Notes: a model not told the origin generated them from the sequence alone. DNA of 64,000 nt from Tenodera sinensis (GCA_030765045.1 CM060962.1:261906647-261970646), one strand, 5' to 3'; shown: positions 43,712 through 55,160, counted from the stretch's first letter. Made by a program: numbers and translations.

Positions 43712-43717
43712 ACGCGG
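43712..43717. repeat. right target-site duplication ACGCGG
   Basis: Identical to 26,936-26,941. Confidence 0.9.
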
Positions 43718-43862
43718 GTAACGTAAAGAAGCAAACCATGGACGATTGAGGGGCTGCAAGAGTGGAAGACAGGGACAAAAAACATGTTTTGTATTAGTAA
43801 AGGCTTCCCACTCCTGAATCCATTGAGAAAGAAGAGAATGTCTGCCAGATCTAAATAATTCC
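43712..43862 (-). pseudogene. LINE RNase H/C-terminal fragment, 5' half
   Basis: The minus-strand frame from 43,862 to 43,712 stays open ('FRSGRHSLLSQWIQEWE', 'RPWFASLRYPR'). After skipping the provirus and one ACGCGG it continues in frame into 26,935-26,642. The fragment's 5' truncation at about 43,862 lies next to a poly-T and an (AT)n/(GT)n tract. Confidence 0.75.
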
Positions 43863-43874
43863 CGTTTTTTTTTT

Positions 43875-43878
<4 letters not shown>

Positions 43879-43954
<76 letters not shown>
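43879..43954. repeat. (AT)n(GT)n microsatellite
   Basis: About 30 bp of AT followed by 46 bp of GT. It appears to have grown from the ATATGTTAAC of the interrupted MITE. Confidence 0.9.
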
Positions 43955-43956
<2 letters not shown>

Positions 43957-44150
43957 ATCGTGCAAAGAGAACGCAATCTCAAAGGTCAATATGATTTGAC
44001 TGTCGCACAAAGCCTTCTGTATTCTAATATCTCCCTTGCACCTATAAGGACATAAACAATAAGATAACTTGTACGAATGTTTATCTAAACTAACATGGAG
44101 ATATAGGAATAAGAGTTTGTTAGAATGGTTAGTACAAGAGTAGAGAAAGT
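43955..44150 (-). mobile_element. MITE-like element, copy 4, second part
   Basis: Continues copy 4 from 26,385 ('ttaatcgtgcaaagagaacgc') and ends with AGTAGAGAAAGT (44,139-44,150). Without the insertion the copy would be about 853 bp, close to the 821 bp of the intact copy. Confidence 0.65.
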
Positions 44151-44179
44151 CATGTGAGTGCAACACATCAGATTTTTGA

Positions 44180-44371
44180 GCTATACTGTCCACAGACTGA
44201 CAGGCACACAGACTGACAGATTGACACACACACGGACCTTTTTTCTAAAAATGCTTTTTTTTTTTTTTTATTCAGGGGGTCTCAAAACATGTATTTCCAG
44301 TGAAATCTCGATATCGAATTTTTGGGTGGAATACAATACTTCCCCTACTTACCAGAAGAGAAAGTAAAAAT
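44180..44371 (+). mobile_element. MITE-like element, solo 3' end
   Basis: Only the last 190 bp of the family ('ggggtctcaaaacatgtatttcc' to 'agaagagaaagtaaaaa'). Confidence 0.55.
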
Positions 44372-44392
44372 CTGATGTGGTGCACTCACATG

Positions 44393-45213
44393 ACTTTCTC
44401 TACTCTTGTACAAACTATTTGTACAAATTCTTATTCCTATATCTTCTTCGTCTTAGTTGAGATAAATATTTGTACAAACTATCTTATTGCTTATTCTTTG
44501 TAGGTGCAAGGGGATTATTAGAGTACACTAGGCTTTGTGCGACAGCCAAATCTTTTAAAGCTTTGAGATTCCGTTCTCCTTGCACACTTAACGTAAAACA
44601 ATGAACAACGATTATCTATTTCACGAGAGTTTTAAGTTTTCCGAAATTCACACACATAACAAGGAATATCTCCGAAATGGTTCGCCGTACAAGACAATTT
44701 ATTTGGACATAAATTGTGTATTTTAGCAAGATCTACATTTTTGTATAGTATGATTTGGTCTCTCTCTAACGGTTTGACAGTTATGCAAAAGTCGTCCAGA
44801 GTAAATACGACTACAGGGGCTATAGCAGGAAAATTCAAGATATACATTTCATTTGTCATAAAAATATCTGAAACATGTGACATTTTAATCAAAATCATTA
44901 GAGCCATTTCAAGAAAATCAAAATTTTCGTAAAATGTTCCATGTAAAGGGTAGTTTAAGTTGGGGCTATTTTCCTCAAAATTTTCGTGTCGCATTCTTGA
45001 ACGACATTAAACTTAAATACCATCTTTGGTTTTCAACCGACTGTTCGTTTTTGAGTTATGCTGCCCACAGGCACACAGACACACACGGACCTTTTTCTAA
45101 ACATGCTTTTTTTTTGGATTCAGGGGGTCTTAAAACATATATTTCCGGTGAAATCTTGACATCGAATTTTTGGGTGGAATACAACACTTCCCCTACTTAC
45201 CAGTAGAGAAAGT
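44393..45213 (+). mobile_element. MITE-like element, copy 5, complete
   Basis: Best-preserved member: ACTTTCTCTACT at 44,393-44,404 and its inverse AGTAGAGAAAGT at 45,202-45,213, 821 bp in total, no coding potential. The short inverted ends are those of a cut-and-paste DNA transposon derivative. I could not assign the superfamily or a target duplication. Confidence 0.65.
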
Positions 45214-45895
45214 AAAAATGCTTTGTTTTTGTATTCAGGGGGTCTCAAAACACATATTTCTGGTGAAATCTTGACATCGAATTTTTGGATGGAATACAAT
45301 AGTTTCTTCTACTTACCAGTAGATAAAGTAAAAATGCTCTTTTTTTAATTTATTTATTCAGGGGGTGTCAAAACATATATTTCTGGTGAAATCTCCACAT
45401 CGAATTTTTGGGTGGAATACAATACTTTCTTTCATTTACCACTAGATAAAGTAAAAATGGGGTTTTTTTTTTATTCAGGGGGTCTCAAAACGGTGAAATC
45501 TCGACATAGAATTTTTGGGTGAAATACAATACTTCGTTCTACTTACCAGTAGATAAAGTAATTTTTTTTTTATTCAGGTTGTCTGAAAACACACATTTAC
45601 GGTGAAATCTCGACATAGAATTTTTGGGTGAAATACAATACTTCCTTCTACTTACCAGTAGATAAAGTAATTTTTTTTTTATTCAGGTTGTCTGAAAACA
45701 TACATTTACGGTGAAATATCGACATCCAATTTTTGGGTGAAATACAATACTTCCTTCTACTTACCAGTAGATAAAGTAAAAGTTTTTTTTTTTATTCAGG
45801 GGGTCTGAAAACATATATTTCCGGTGAAATCTCGATATCGAATTTTTGGGTGGAATACAATAATTCCCCTACTTATCAGTAGAGAAAGACCACAC
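45214..45895 (+). repeat. tandem array of the MITE 3' end
   Basis: Six units of roughly 105-125 bp, each with poly-T, 'ttcaggggg/ttgtct', 'ggtgaaatctcgacat', 'tttttgggtg(g/a)aatacaat' and 'taccagtagataaagtaa'. The array starts exactly where copy 5 ends. Confidence 0.7.
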
Positions 45896-46265
45896 CTTCA
45901 AATATTTATCTCGATTAACAGGAAGTGAATAGGAGAATAAGCTTCCGTTAAAAAAAAGTAGAGAAAGTCACGTGAATGAAACTCATGTGAGTTTTTGTGA
46001 AACAGGCCAGGAATTCATCTTCTTATGGCTGAATCATAGCAACACCACGTTGTTGTAGGTCATAGCCTACTGAAATTACGTTTTGGTCACACTTTCCAGG
46101 AGGCAGGGAATTATAAAACAGAAAAGGAATTAGTGTAGATACATGATACTAGTTAACAAAACAGATTATATTATACTGTATGGAAACCAGTAATCTATTA
46201 ATACATAGAAATCCATGAAATTAGCTGTTATCAGTTGTAGTTTTACAAACGCCAGGACTTGATGA
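45896..46265. other. sequence before the host exon
   Basis: A MITE terminal-like motif lies at 45,960 ('agtagagaaagtcacgtg'). The rest may be 5' UTR or promoter of the following exon; no TATA seen. Confidence 0.4.
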
Positions 46266-47159
46266 ATGTTTAGATCAATGGAGGAAAGAAATGAAGGCTT
46301 ATTTTCAGATACTAAGGAACACGAATCGATCACTGGAAATGGTATTGAAGATAACTCGGACAGTTTTTCTACGGATTCCCTTGAGTGCAGAGAAGAAAGC
46401 GAAGGAGAAGGAACATCATTAATGCAAGAACACCTCGAAGAAGCTGCGAGTTCATCGAAAGAGAAAGATAAGAGTATATCACAGGAAAATCTTTGTGAAG
46501 AAAAAGAATCACATGCCGCCATTTTTGTGCATAATGCTGATGCTTCTGTAAGTCATATTTGCAGGCTTCAGAGAAGCAACCTCAAGAGACAGAATAAGAG
46601 AAAAGAGGAAAACCCATCAGGGAACAATTGCACTGATTTAAGAGCACATCATCGTGCGGGACAAGAGGCCTTTAGAGAACCTGAAAAGGAGAGAGCGAAA
46701 TTACGAACAGTAGTAAAGCACAAGAAATCGGCGTCTACTACAAAGCCGAATAGACTATTAACAAAGGGAATAACGAAGAGTAACGTTCCCTTAAGATCTC
46801 CCAGGGATAGGAGTCTTCCCTCTAAGAAAACAAACGTGGCTTATATAAGAGACACTTCTTTGCCAGCCAGAACCCATCAATGTTCCCTCACAAAGGGACA
46901 AAAGAATGCAGGGCTTCCTAAATCCTATCTTGAGAGATACCGCTTAAAAATGTTGGAAGAGGAAAAAGAGGTGACGTCGAAAGCCTCCACGTGCTCAACT
47001 TTTGGCGACTCCTCGGTACATACGCTGAGTGATAGTGATATCGACAGTGACATTTATAATAATTCTAGCAGCGGAGATGAACTGGATACTGGGAGAGAAA
47101 CACAGCAGTCCAGAAGCGATGTTTGCAGTGACCCAGAAAACATATGCAGTGTTTCTCAG
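46266..47159 (+). CDS. host gene exon, unknown charged Ser-rich protein
   Basis: Open for 298 codons from ATG 46,266 to a donor CAG|GTAGGT at 47,160 (phase 0). The frame continues only 55 codons further into intron-like sequence. The product is hydrophilic and probably disordered: an acidic Glu/Ser-rich start, a Lys/Arg-rich middle ('SNLKRQNKRKEE'), a possible helix 'PKSYLERYRLKMLEEEKE' and an acidic Ser cluster near the end ('SDSDIDSDI'). I do not recognise the family. Unlike its surroundings it has no stops and little repeat similarity, so I take it as a real exon. The partner exons would lie beyond 50,930 or outside the window. Confidence 0.5.
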
Positions 47160-47199
47160 GTAGGTGGACTATATTTCTTATCTCTGTGTTTTAGACGTA

Positions 47200-47876
47200 C
47201 TGGAACATTTTTATATATATGTATATCGATAATTTCATGCGGCCCAACATACCTCGGGGCCAACTTGGCGGCATACGCATTACCTTTGGAGAATTGCGTA
47301 AACAACTTGCAAATCACTCTCTGACCTATAGCGTAAGGGGAAGGCCTTTTGCCAGCGTCATAGCGTCGCTTTACCTGAGCATGGGACCTGATCAGATTAT
47401 GAAAGGCAGACTTCCAGGTCTTACGTATCTCTTCTTGGGTATACGTTTGAGGCAACAAATCATACAAGTGCCAAAGATTAGCTAATGGTGAATTAGGTGT
47501 GTATGCTAACATCAGTCGGTATGGGGTAGCGTCATGTGGCTCATGGCGAGCCGAATTGAATGCTAACTATAAACGTGGTAAATTGGTATCCCACTTTGAA
47601 TGGTTATCGTGATTATACGCTATTAAGGCTGACTTAAGGCTTCTATTGAACCTTTCGGCATGTAAAGGGCAAAGGTAATACGGAGTGATATTGATAGTTT
47701 TGACCCCCCAACCAAAACAGAAGTTCTTGAAAACACTTGAGGTAAAAAACTTTAAAAACGATAAATTTGGTATAAGACACATTGTTCATATCACAATGTG
47801 AAATAATTTCTACCCAACAATCGCCAGGTGTTGTTTTTTTCAGTTTCCATTTTTCTAATATTTTCGGTGACATTGT
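47200..47876 (-). pseudogene. gypsy-type LTR retrotransposon integrase fragment
   Basis: Minus strand: 'VKTINITPYY', 'HAERFNRSLKSALIAY' and 'HSKWDTNLPRL' (about 47,780-47,570) are the end of an rve core. 'TPNSPLANLW' and 'KRRYDAGKRPSPYAIGQRV' with 'AKLAPRYVGPHEI' (47,500-47,220) are the C-terminal domain. Stops and one frameshift are present. No LTRs found. It lies antisense inside the putative first intron of the host gene. Confidence 0.75.
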
Positions 47877-48313
47877 TTAACACTAGAAGAACTAACAGGT
47901 CATTTTGACCCAAAATATATTTTTATTCCTTTGTTGTGATCATAATAATGGGAGGACATTTACCATATTTCATGACTTTTGATTACTATTGGGTATCTTA
48001 CAGTATACACATTTTTAGTTGTGTTCAAATCACAACATTTAGGGTTTTTATGTTTTTACCTCTAAGGATGGCAGGGTCAATTTGACCCACATTAGTGTAA
48101 TACATGATATTGGCTACTGTTACTTCATTTACGGCATGTCTAGCCTTTGTTGAGCTAGCTAACAATGTGTTACAAATTGCAACAGCAGCACATCTCATTG
48201 TTGGAATAATTTACAGGAAATCATTGTTAGGTAGTGCTTTGTCAAAACAAATTTATTGTAGTTGCACACCTTGTCGCAATCAGAGGTAACTCTAGTGCTT
48301 CTGTTCTTAAATA

Positions 48314-50390
48314 ATGAGCCAACAATCTTTGAAGACTGTGGAAGAAGCATTGCATAATTATTTTAGGATTCATAGCAAAGAATCCTGCAGTAGTGGTGAT
48401 AATATTTCTGTAGGGAAAGATGAGTATGTGCCAAATATCAAGAGGAGTAAAACCAGCAATTTTGAACCAGTTGAAAATTGTGATAGTAGTAGTGAGACTG
48501 ATTGAATGGTTTCAAATGAGGAGCCTCCCATACCCACTGTCACAGTTCCTGCTCGAGGCCGAGGACGGGGATGTGGAAGAAGAGGTGGACGTGGTAGTCT
48601 TGTGTCAGCAAGAACTATTTCCTGCCAAGACATTCTGTCTAGTCAACCTCAAGCAGATACATTTTCAGTAGGTCATGAACATCATGCTGCTGATGGAACA
48701 TGTAGGAAAGTCATCCCTCATGGACCAGGATCAGCTACACCAAGTCGACATGACAACCAGAATATTATCTGGCCAAACAGTGGACCAACTCCTTACACTA
48801 GAAGCAACATCTTTGCAGATAGTGTATGTAGTGCCTGGTGTCTTATGGTAAGTGAGAACATTCTGAGGCACATCAAACAATGTACAGAAGAGGAGGCCCG
48901 CTTGAAGTCAGAAGAACCAATTTGGACAATCACACTGGAAGAATTAGATGCCTTCTGTGCAATACTGTATGCTCGTGGAGTATATGGGACGAGATCCAAT
49001 TCACTAAAGAGACTATGGAAGAAAACTTGGGACCCACACTTCTTCACAGAAACTATGGCAACGGATTGATTTACAGAAATCATGGAGTACCTGAGATTTG
49101 ACATAAAAGCAACCCGCAGAGAGTGTTTGACTGAAGATAAGTTTGCTCTTGCTTCAGAAATATGGAATTCCTTCATACAGAACTGCATTGCTTGTTTCCA
49201 GCCAGGACATGCAGGGGTCCATTTTTACAGTATACTGTAAGTAAACCCGACAAATTTGGCATAATGTTTTGACTTGCTGTAGATGTAGATACCAAGCATG
49301 TGTACAATGGTTTTCCTTACACAGGTGAAGATGGAACACGACCTGCTGATGAATCGGTTGGTGAAAGTGTGGTTCTCCACTTGCTAGACAGTTTCTTTAC
49401 AACATCAAAACTTGCAGATAAGCTGAAAACTAAATCAATTAGTTTAGTTGGAACTGTGAATCGTGCAAAACGAGATGTGCCTCCAATAGTGAAAGAAGGG
49501 CGACAACCTCATCAAAGTGCATTTTTACTACAGAAAGCTGGCTCTAATACAAAATTGACAGTTTACCAGTGTAAACCTAGAAAAAAATTTAATAATCCTT
49601 AGTATCATGCATCCTTCAGTGGATATTGCCAACAATGAGAAGAAAATTCCAGAGACCGTAAGCTTTTACAACTCAACTAAATTTGGTGTTTATGTAGATA
49701 ACTAGATGTCTAGGCTCTACACAGTAAAGTTTGGTTCTTGGAGGTGATCAGTACATGTATGGTACATACTTGATCTAGTTGCAATAAATGCATGGATCTT
49801 ATATAGGCAGCTAATGGGAAGAAGGATCAGTGGTAAATATTTCATCTTTGAGCTGCCTCTGAAACTTCGTGCTTCACATATGAGCAAAAGAATTTGTACA
49901 TTGCCAATTCCACAGAGTGCTTTGATGATAAATAAAGAAAAAAATCCAAGAGTCTCAGAAACACGAATTAGGTGTAAAGTTGCTAACTGTGGGAAACAAA
50001 ATTCATGATGTCTGTATGGGATACAACAAACCCGTATGTGGAAAGTTGTTGTTAGCTAATGCTGGATTTAGGACAATGAAGTCATTAATCCTCTTGCTCC
50101 CCAATATTTTTCACAATGATATTGAAGAGAGCAATAGCAGTAATAGTAACCGTTTTTTAGAGAGCACCATACTTTTATGTTTTGGCGGTCACATCGCTCT
50201 CTCACAACCCCCAGAATGTCTGGAGGACCACACCTGTTGTTGGTTTACGGGTCTCACCGACCTGACCGGGAGGATTATCAAAATAAATTCACCGACCATA
50301 TCCTCTGATTACCAATCAGAGGACGTATTACATGCCATGACAGGTCAGCGTGCAAAAGCTTACTGTTTTAAATTCATATTTTTACAATAA
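48314..50390 (+). pseudogene. piggyBac transposase, broken
   Basis: Starts at ATG 48,314. A TGA at 48,503 and another at 49,067 interrupt the frame, and more stops and frameshifts follow. The N-terminus is acidic and Ser-rich. A Gly/Arg-rich stretch ('ARGRGRGCGRRGGRG') precedes the DDE region ('TITLEELDAFCAILYARGVYG', 'WDPHFFTETM'). Later pieces include 'VVLHLLDSFFTTSKLADKL' (49,370) and 'ELPLKLRASHMSKR' (49,850). The C-terminal Cys-rich finger (49,975-50,045) is split by a LINE derivative and resumes at 50,351. Non-functional. Confidence 0.8.
50046..50350 (-). mobile_element. LINE deletion derivative inside piggyBac
   Basis: Minus-strand 5' UTR sequence (50,350-50,116) joined directly to the 3' tail (50,115-50,046, ending GCTAACAACAAC), the same design as 12,050-12,545. 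It includes the hairpin AATCAGAGGA. It splits the piggyBac Cys-rich end between codons for CGK and CK, and I see no target duplication. Confidence 0.7.
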
Positions 50391-51129
50391 GAAACAGCTG
50401 CAAATACTTGAATTCAATTTATTTAGGTTAGCATAACAGGAAAGTGGAACATATCTCAACAGTGAAACGGTTAAACGCCCTGTCATGTATGTGATGGCAA
50501 ACATACTGAAAGGGTTAATAAAAATTAAGTCACCTTGGAAAGTGCACACCAACAACAAAAGTGTGGTGTTCAAGATGCGTTAACAGTCTCCCTGAATAAC
50601 ACTAAGAATTCTGTGTACACTTAATTTGCAAGAAATGTTTCCTTGTGGTCTTTGCTATGTTAAATCTGTGTTAGTTTTCATAATTTTGTCACAACTTACC
50701 TTTTAATGGCTGCATAGTTTTCCAACGCAATACACATGATTAACAGAGCATATGTAGTTAATTCTTACATATAAATAAAAATTCAACAATATAAAATGTG
50801 TATTACTAGTTCTATACCTGACACTTAACCCAAAACAGTAAAATCTTCCGGTATATCCAAAAATGGTGGCGCGGGTCAAAATGACCCATCAGTCTTTATA
50901 GGTAGTCAGATATGGTCAACCCTTCTAGTGTTAATATATACATACTCATCATGCAGATCAGTATCATCTATTATAGTTGGAGCCATTTCATGAATTCTTC
51001 AGTCTTTTGTATATCCTTCCATTAAGTGTTACCCAACTGCAGTCCCACAAACTCTCAATGGGTTCAAGCCACTTATTTAAATATTCAGCTGCAGTTCGAT
51101 AGAATGTATGGACTATAAAAGAAAACTAA
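50391..51129. other. piggyBac 3' part and flank
   Basis: The non-coding 3' region of the transposon extends to 50,930. The flank beyond shows no gene. Confidence 0.5.
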
Positions 51130-51440
51130 GCCCCAGCACGACAGCCCATGAAGAGCCAAGCCTTACCGCCTAGCCACTGAGTCCCCCACCTTGACCCACT
51201 ACAGGTGTCATTGGTGGGGTGCAGTACTGGAGGGTGGTACGTGGTCAGCATCCTGATTCCTCCTAGCCAGTTATGGATTTTCACGACCTGAGGTCACTAC
51301 TTTTCCATCAAGTAGCTCCTCAATTGGTCCCTCCGGGACTAACGAGGCTAAGTGCACCCTGTGCCAGACCTCCCAGAGGGGATAAAATCACCATGCTGGT
51401 ACTGGGGTTGGAACCTGGGTCCTCTGCGCCAGAGAGAATG
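51130..51440 (-). mobile_element. tRNA-related SINE
   Basis: On the minus strand, a B-box-like GGTTCCAACCCC lies at about 51,415-51,404 near the 5' end, followed by a GC-richer body of about 300 bp. The GC-rich composition contrasts with the surroundings. The open frame on the other strand (51,273-51,515) is an artefact. Confidence 0.5.
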
Positions 51441-51479
51441 TATGGACATACTGTTCAAATTTTGCAATCTCTGATGATA

Positions 51480-52420
51480 AACCTTAATTTCACAATTTAC
51501 CAAGAATTGATCTGACAGCTGATGTTATGAAACAATCTTCACCCTTGGAAACTAAGTTAACTTTTAAATCATTTAACACAGAAACTACTTCAAAAACTGT
51601 AACTGTTTGATGCTCTAATCTTTGAACTGCAGTGTGAAAAGTTGATGATTGTGAAGAAAGTACAGCCAAGCTTCTGAGAAACAATTTTCAAATAATGATT
51701 TGATAACAAATGGATGTTTGTTATGAGATTCGAAATATGATTTCAGAGGAAGAAAATAGCCAGAAGATGTTCGACTGCAGGGAGTAAAGCAAGCCACCTT
51801 GTATTGCTGTAGCCTAAAACTTGTTTGTACTCTTGATCGACAAATTCACAAAATTCTTTAAGATTTTCTACCCTTACAGTGTGCACATAGAAATAAGAAT
51901 GTATTTTAGAAACAATACATTAAATATCAATAGGAAGCACATCAGCAGCCATCTTGATAGCATTGAGGATTATATGAGCAGAACATCCAACCCCAGGTAA
52001 GTTATGACCTAAATCTCCTTTCAGTTTTGTGAAGACGTTGACGTCCTTTCTAGATACACCTCCAAAATTGCAGTTTGCATTATCTGCCCAAAGAGCAATT
52101 GTTTTTTCTTTTAAATTATTATTTTTCAAACACTCACTCAAAAATGTAGCAATGATTTCAAAAGTTTCTCCAGACAAAGACTTCAGATCCAATATTTTAA
52201 CTTGAATTCCCTCAGTACGATTAAAGTACCTAACAAGCAATGGAAATATTTTTACATCCTTATGGTTTGATGAATCCGTCATTATTGAAATAAAATTTGC
52301 TTTCTGTAAATCAGATTCTAGTTGAGAAATGACAAATGAGGTTAAAATATTTAATGTAATTGCCTCGGTTTTGCTACAACCACAAGTAAATTTTAGTTTA
52401 AAAGTACATTGAATAATATA
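51480..52420 (-). pseudogene. hAT-like transposase relic
   Basis: The minus-strand frame 52,420-51,920 includes 'FISIMTDSSNHKDVKIFPLLVRYF', 'IALWADNANCNFGGVSRKD' and 'GVGCSAHIILNAI', typical of ZNF862/ZMYM-type hAT domesticates and transposons. It continues with stops at 51,900-51,490 ('NTRWLALLPAVERL', 'IFLPLKSYF'). Upstream it is fused to an unrelated repeat at 52,421. Non-functional. Confidence 0.7.
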
Positions 52421-52861
52421 TGTATTTAGGCTTTCACGGCCGGTGTCTTGATCATTCCAAATGTTTAGTTCTTCTGGACTTGTAGGCCGTGGTCTAGAAG
52501 GCACCGTAGATACCAACGTTTTGCCAAGTACTGCGCTTGGCATCATCAGGGTAACAGGATCCTCCATCTGCACTGGTCAGAGTTAGAATGTGGAAGCAGA
52601 GAAGTAGTGGAAGAAATGACCGTTAATGTCCGTTATGTTTATTTATATGGGTGGGGGTCGGCGGGGCATTGTTGCGCCTCCTATGGTAGTGATTGGCCGG
52701 TTGTAGGTGGGGTTTTATTACAACTGTTGTGTGTGTCTGAAAGTCTATCTAAAACCGGTATCCATGCTTTATGTACACGTAGTATTTCTTCTTTGCAATT
52801 GAAGTGGTGTGGAGCTCTCTGAATCCAGCTTGACATGGGGAAGTTAAGTTTTGTGATTCTA
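52421..52861. repeat. dispersed repeat, possibly Penelope-related
   Basis: Contains 'ggctttcacggccggtgtc', 'caagtactgcgcttggcatcatcagggt' and 'gcactggtcagagt'. A diverged copy occurs at 58,445-58,560 and a possible inverse end at 11,577-11,850. Several short open frames on both strands derive from it. Family assignment is uncertain. Confidence 0.5.
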
Positions 52862-55160
52862 GAAACCAATTTAACCTCTTTGACACCATTCTTTCCAACG
52901 CTTTTGCTATATGCTAGTAAGAGCTATTGGTCTAAAATTTTTTATTTCTGATGCTGTTTCAGCGGGACAATTATTGCTTTTTTGCATTTCGGCAGGTACA
53001 GTGGTTTTCCAGAATAGATTGTAGAGTTTTAGTAGTCGTTGTTTTGCTGTTTTTCCAAGATTCTTTATGAACTCTGGATGTATGTGATCTGGTCCAGGAG
53101 ACTTTTTGTTTTTCAGATTATTAATTGCAATGTTCAGTTCTTGCAATTTAAAATGTGGAAAAAGATGTTGTGTCGAGTGTTAGGATTATATTCTCCTTCT
53201 TGTTTCAAATCTTTCTTAAATGTTTTATGTTCCTTTTTATTATTTCTTGTTACTTTATGTGAATTAGCATAAGATTTATTGAATGTTTCAGCTATGACTG
53301 CATCATTTGTTAATATTTTATTTTTGTGTATGATAGATATGCTAAGTTTTTCTTTCCTATCCTTCACATTTTTTATGAACTTATGGGCTTTGCTACCATG
53401 TGTCCTATAATCCATTTTTCCTAAGAAATTATGAAAGTGATTATTTTTGGCTGTATTAGTTTCTTTTTTAGTGGAGCACATTTCTTTTGCTCCTCACCAA
53501 TATGTGTCCTGTGTAATGATCCAGCAGAAATGAACGAAGACCACTTGAAGACCTGTGAAGCATTAAGATCAGAAGAAACTACAGTTCAAAAGTATTGGAA
53601 AGCACGAGTGCTAATGGCTTCATTGCCAGATGCAAGGCACTAGAAAACAACAACAACAACAACAACAACAACAATAACATTTCTTTTGCCATATATGTGT
53701 ATCCAACATGTTTTTTGTTTGTTCAACTGTATTTCTAGCTATATCCCTTTGCTTTTTCAGTTCTTCTAACTGGGGATTCCAAAAGGGTTTGAAATTTTTT
53801 ATTCTTCCATGAGGAATATGCTTTTTTTTGCGGTTTCTAGGATGACTTTACAGAAATGTTTGTTCATATGATCTGGTTGGTCATGCAGCTGTGAGTTTGT
53901 TTGTTGTCTAAATTTATTTTCCAGTTCAGTTTTATATTTATTGCAGTCTACTTTTTTGAAGTTGTAATACAGATCCATGTAATGTTGAGTGAAATTTGTA
54001 TTATCTAGTTTTATATCGGCAATTACTGTTCTGTGACTAGAACTTGGGTCTTCTGTAACTTATTTCTTATCTTTGAAACAATATCTGTTGTAGCTAACAA
54101 GAGGTCTGGATTACTGCCTGCTCCAGAGTAATGTATGAAGGTTCTGGGATCTTCTTTATGATAAATCAGTTCAAAGGTTTTGGTATTCAAAAATTCTTCC
54201 ACTATCTTCCCTGTAGAATCCCCTTTTTCATAACCCCATCTTTTGGAATGGGCATTGAAATCACCATTTATGATGTTGTTTTATTTAATTGGTCAATAAG
54301 TGAAAGGTCTGGTTCATTTCTGGGAGGATTATAAATACTGTATAAATGTAGATGTGTTTTGTTATCCCAAAAGTTTAGCTTTATTAATTCAGATTTATCT
54401 GTGTTATCCATTTCTTTAACAATTTCAAAGGAGGATTTAATATCCGTTTTGACTCCAACTAATATTCCACTACTTATCTGTCAATTTTTGGGTAGTAGGT
54501 TTAATAAAAATCCAGTAGAATTGAAGTATTTAAGTTGATCATTTGTTAGGTTTGCTTCTTGAATGAAAAATATATCCACGTTATTGTGAAATACAATTTT
54601 ATCGAGATCTATTCTTTTTGCTTGTGTGAGACCACCTGCGTTACATTGAAGAGTTCTAATGTTAGATCTTCGATTAATATAATGATTTGGTTCTTGAGAA
54701 GTAGTCCCTGCCCGGAGATCCGAATTGGGGACTGTTTTAACTCCGGAATATTTTACCACTCGAGTCATATTTCATAATTTATATTGCAGAGAATTAGAAG
54801 TAAAAGTAACCGGTTTTTAGAGGGCACCATATTTTTAAGTTTTGGCGGTCATATGGATTAGAACCAATCAGAGGACGTATTACATGCCATGGCAGGTTAG
54901 CATATTAGGGGTTTAGAGGTTATAGAGAAATTAGAGAAATGGAAAGGTTGGAAAAATAAAGAATCCCTAGCCCTCAGAAACCCTATTAGCATGGGCGTCG
55001 GAAGAGAACAAGAGATGACTAAGGTAAGGTCATAAGGTCAGATTGAATAGCTACAGTTAGGAGCAAAACACCACTAAGTGGAAGTAATGTTCTGCTTAGC
55101 TTGGGTACCTTGTGGTTGCTATCCACATATCCCCAAGACGGGGACCCCTGAGCACATAAG
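52862..55160 (-). mobile_element. minus-strand copy of the RNase H-bearing LINE, truncated
   Basis: Read on the minus strand: 5' end with two small hairpins (CCCC-GTCTT-GGGG at 55,143-55,131; GTGG-ATAGCAA-CCAC at 55,126-55,112), 5' UTR (55,100-54,780), endonuclease start at ATG 54,768 ('CNAGGLTQAKR', 'FIQEANL'), linker, and the start of RT ('NKKSPGPDHIHPEF', 'FRPIALTSI'), breaking off at 52,862. It has many stops, so it is a pseudogene. A second LINE inserted at 53,491-53,676. Confidence 0.75.
53478..53689 (+). mobile_element. 5'-truncated LINE insertion with 13-bp target duplication
   Basis: The insert 53,491-53,676 encodes the CCHC-like C-terminus of the LINE family ('CVLCNDPAEMNEDHLKTCEAL') and ends in (CAA)n. 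It is flanked by perfect copies of ACATTTCTTTTGC (53,478-53,490 and 53,677-53,689). Removing it restores the minus-strand LINE linker. Confidence 0.85.

Larger units (their letters stand above)
47881..50930 (+). mobile_element. piggyBac-like transposon
   Basis: Flanked by TTAA on both sides (47,877-47,880 and 50,931-50,934), the piggyBac target. Inverted ends: CACTAGAAGAACTAACAGG at left, and CACTAGAAGGG read on the minus strand at right. Both ends also carry the inverted sub-terminal TCATTTTGACCC/GGGTCAAAATGA. Confidence 0.85.

Noticed and set aside
51920..52573. 217-aa minus-strand frame as one intact host gene
   Set aside because: Its N-terminal third comes from an unrelated dispersed repeat (52,421-52,573). 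The rest is a broken hAT transposase.
55112..55143. HDV-like ribozyme at the LINE 5' end
   Set aside because: Two short stems are visible, but I could not fit the nested pseudoknot and catalytic C of HDV-like ribozymes.
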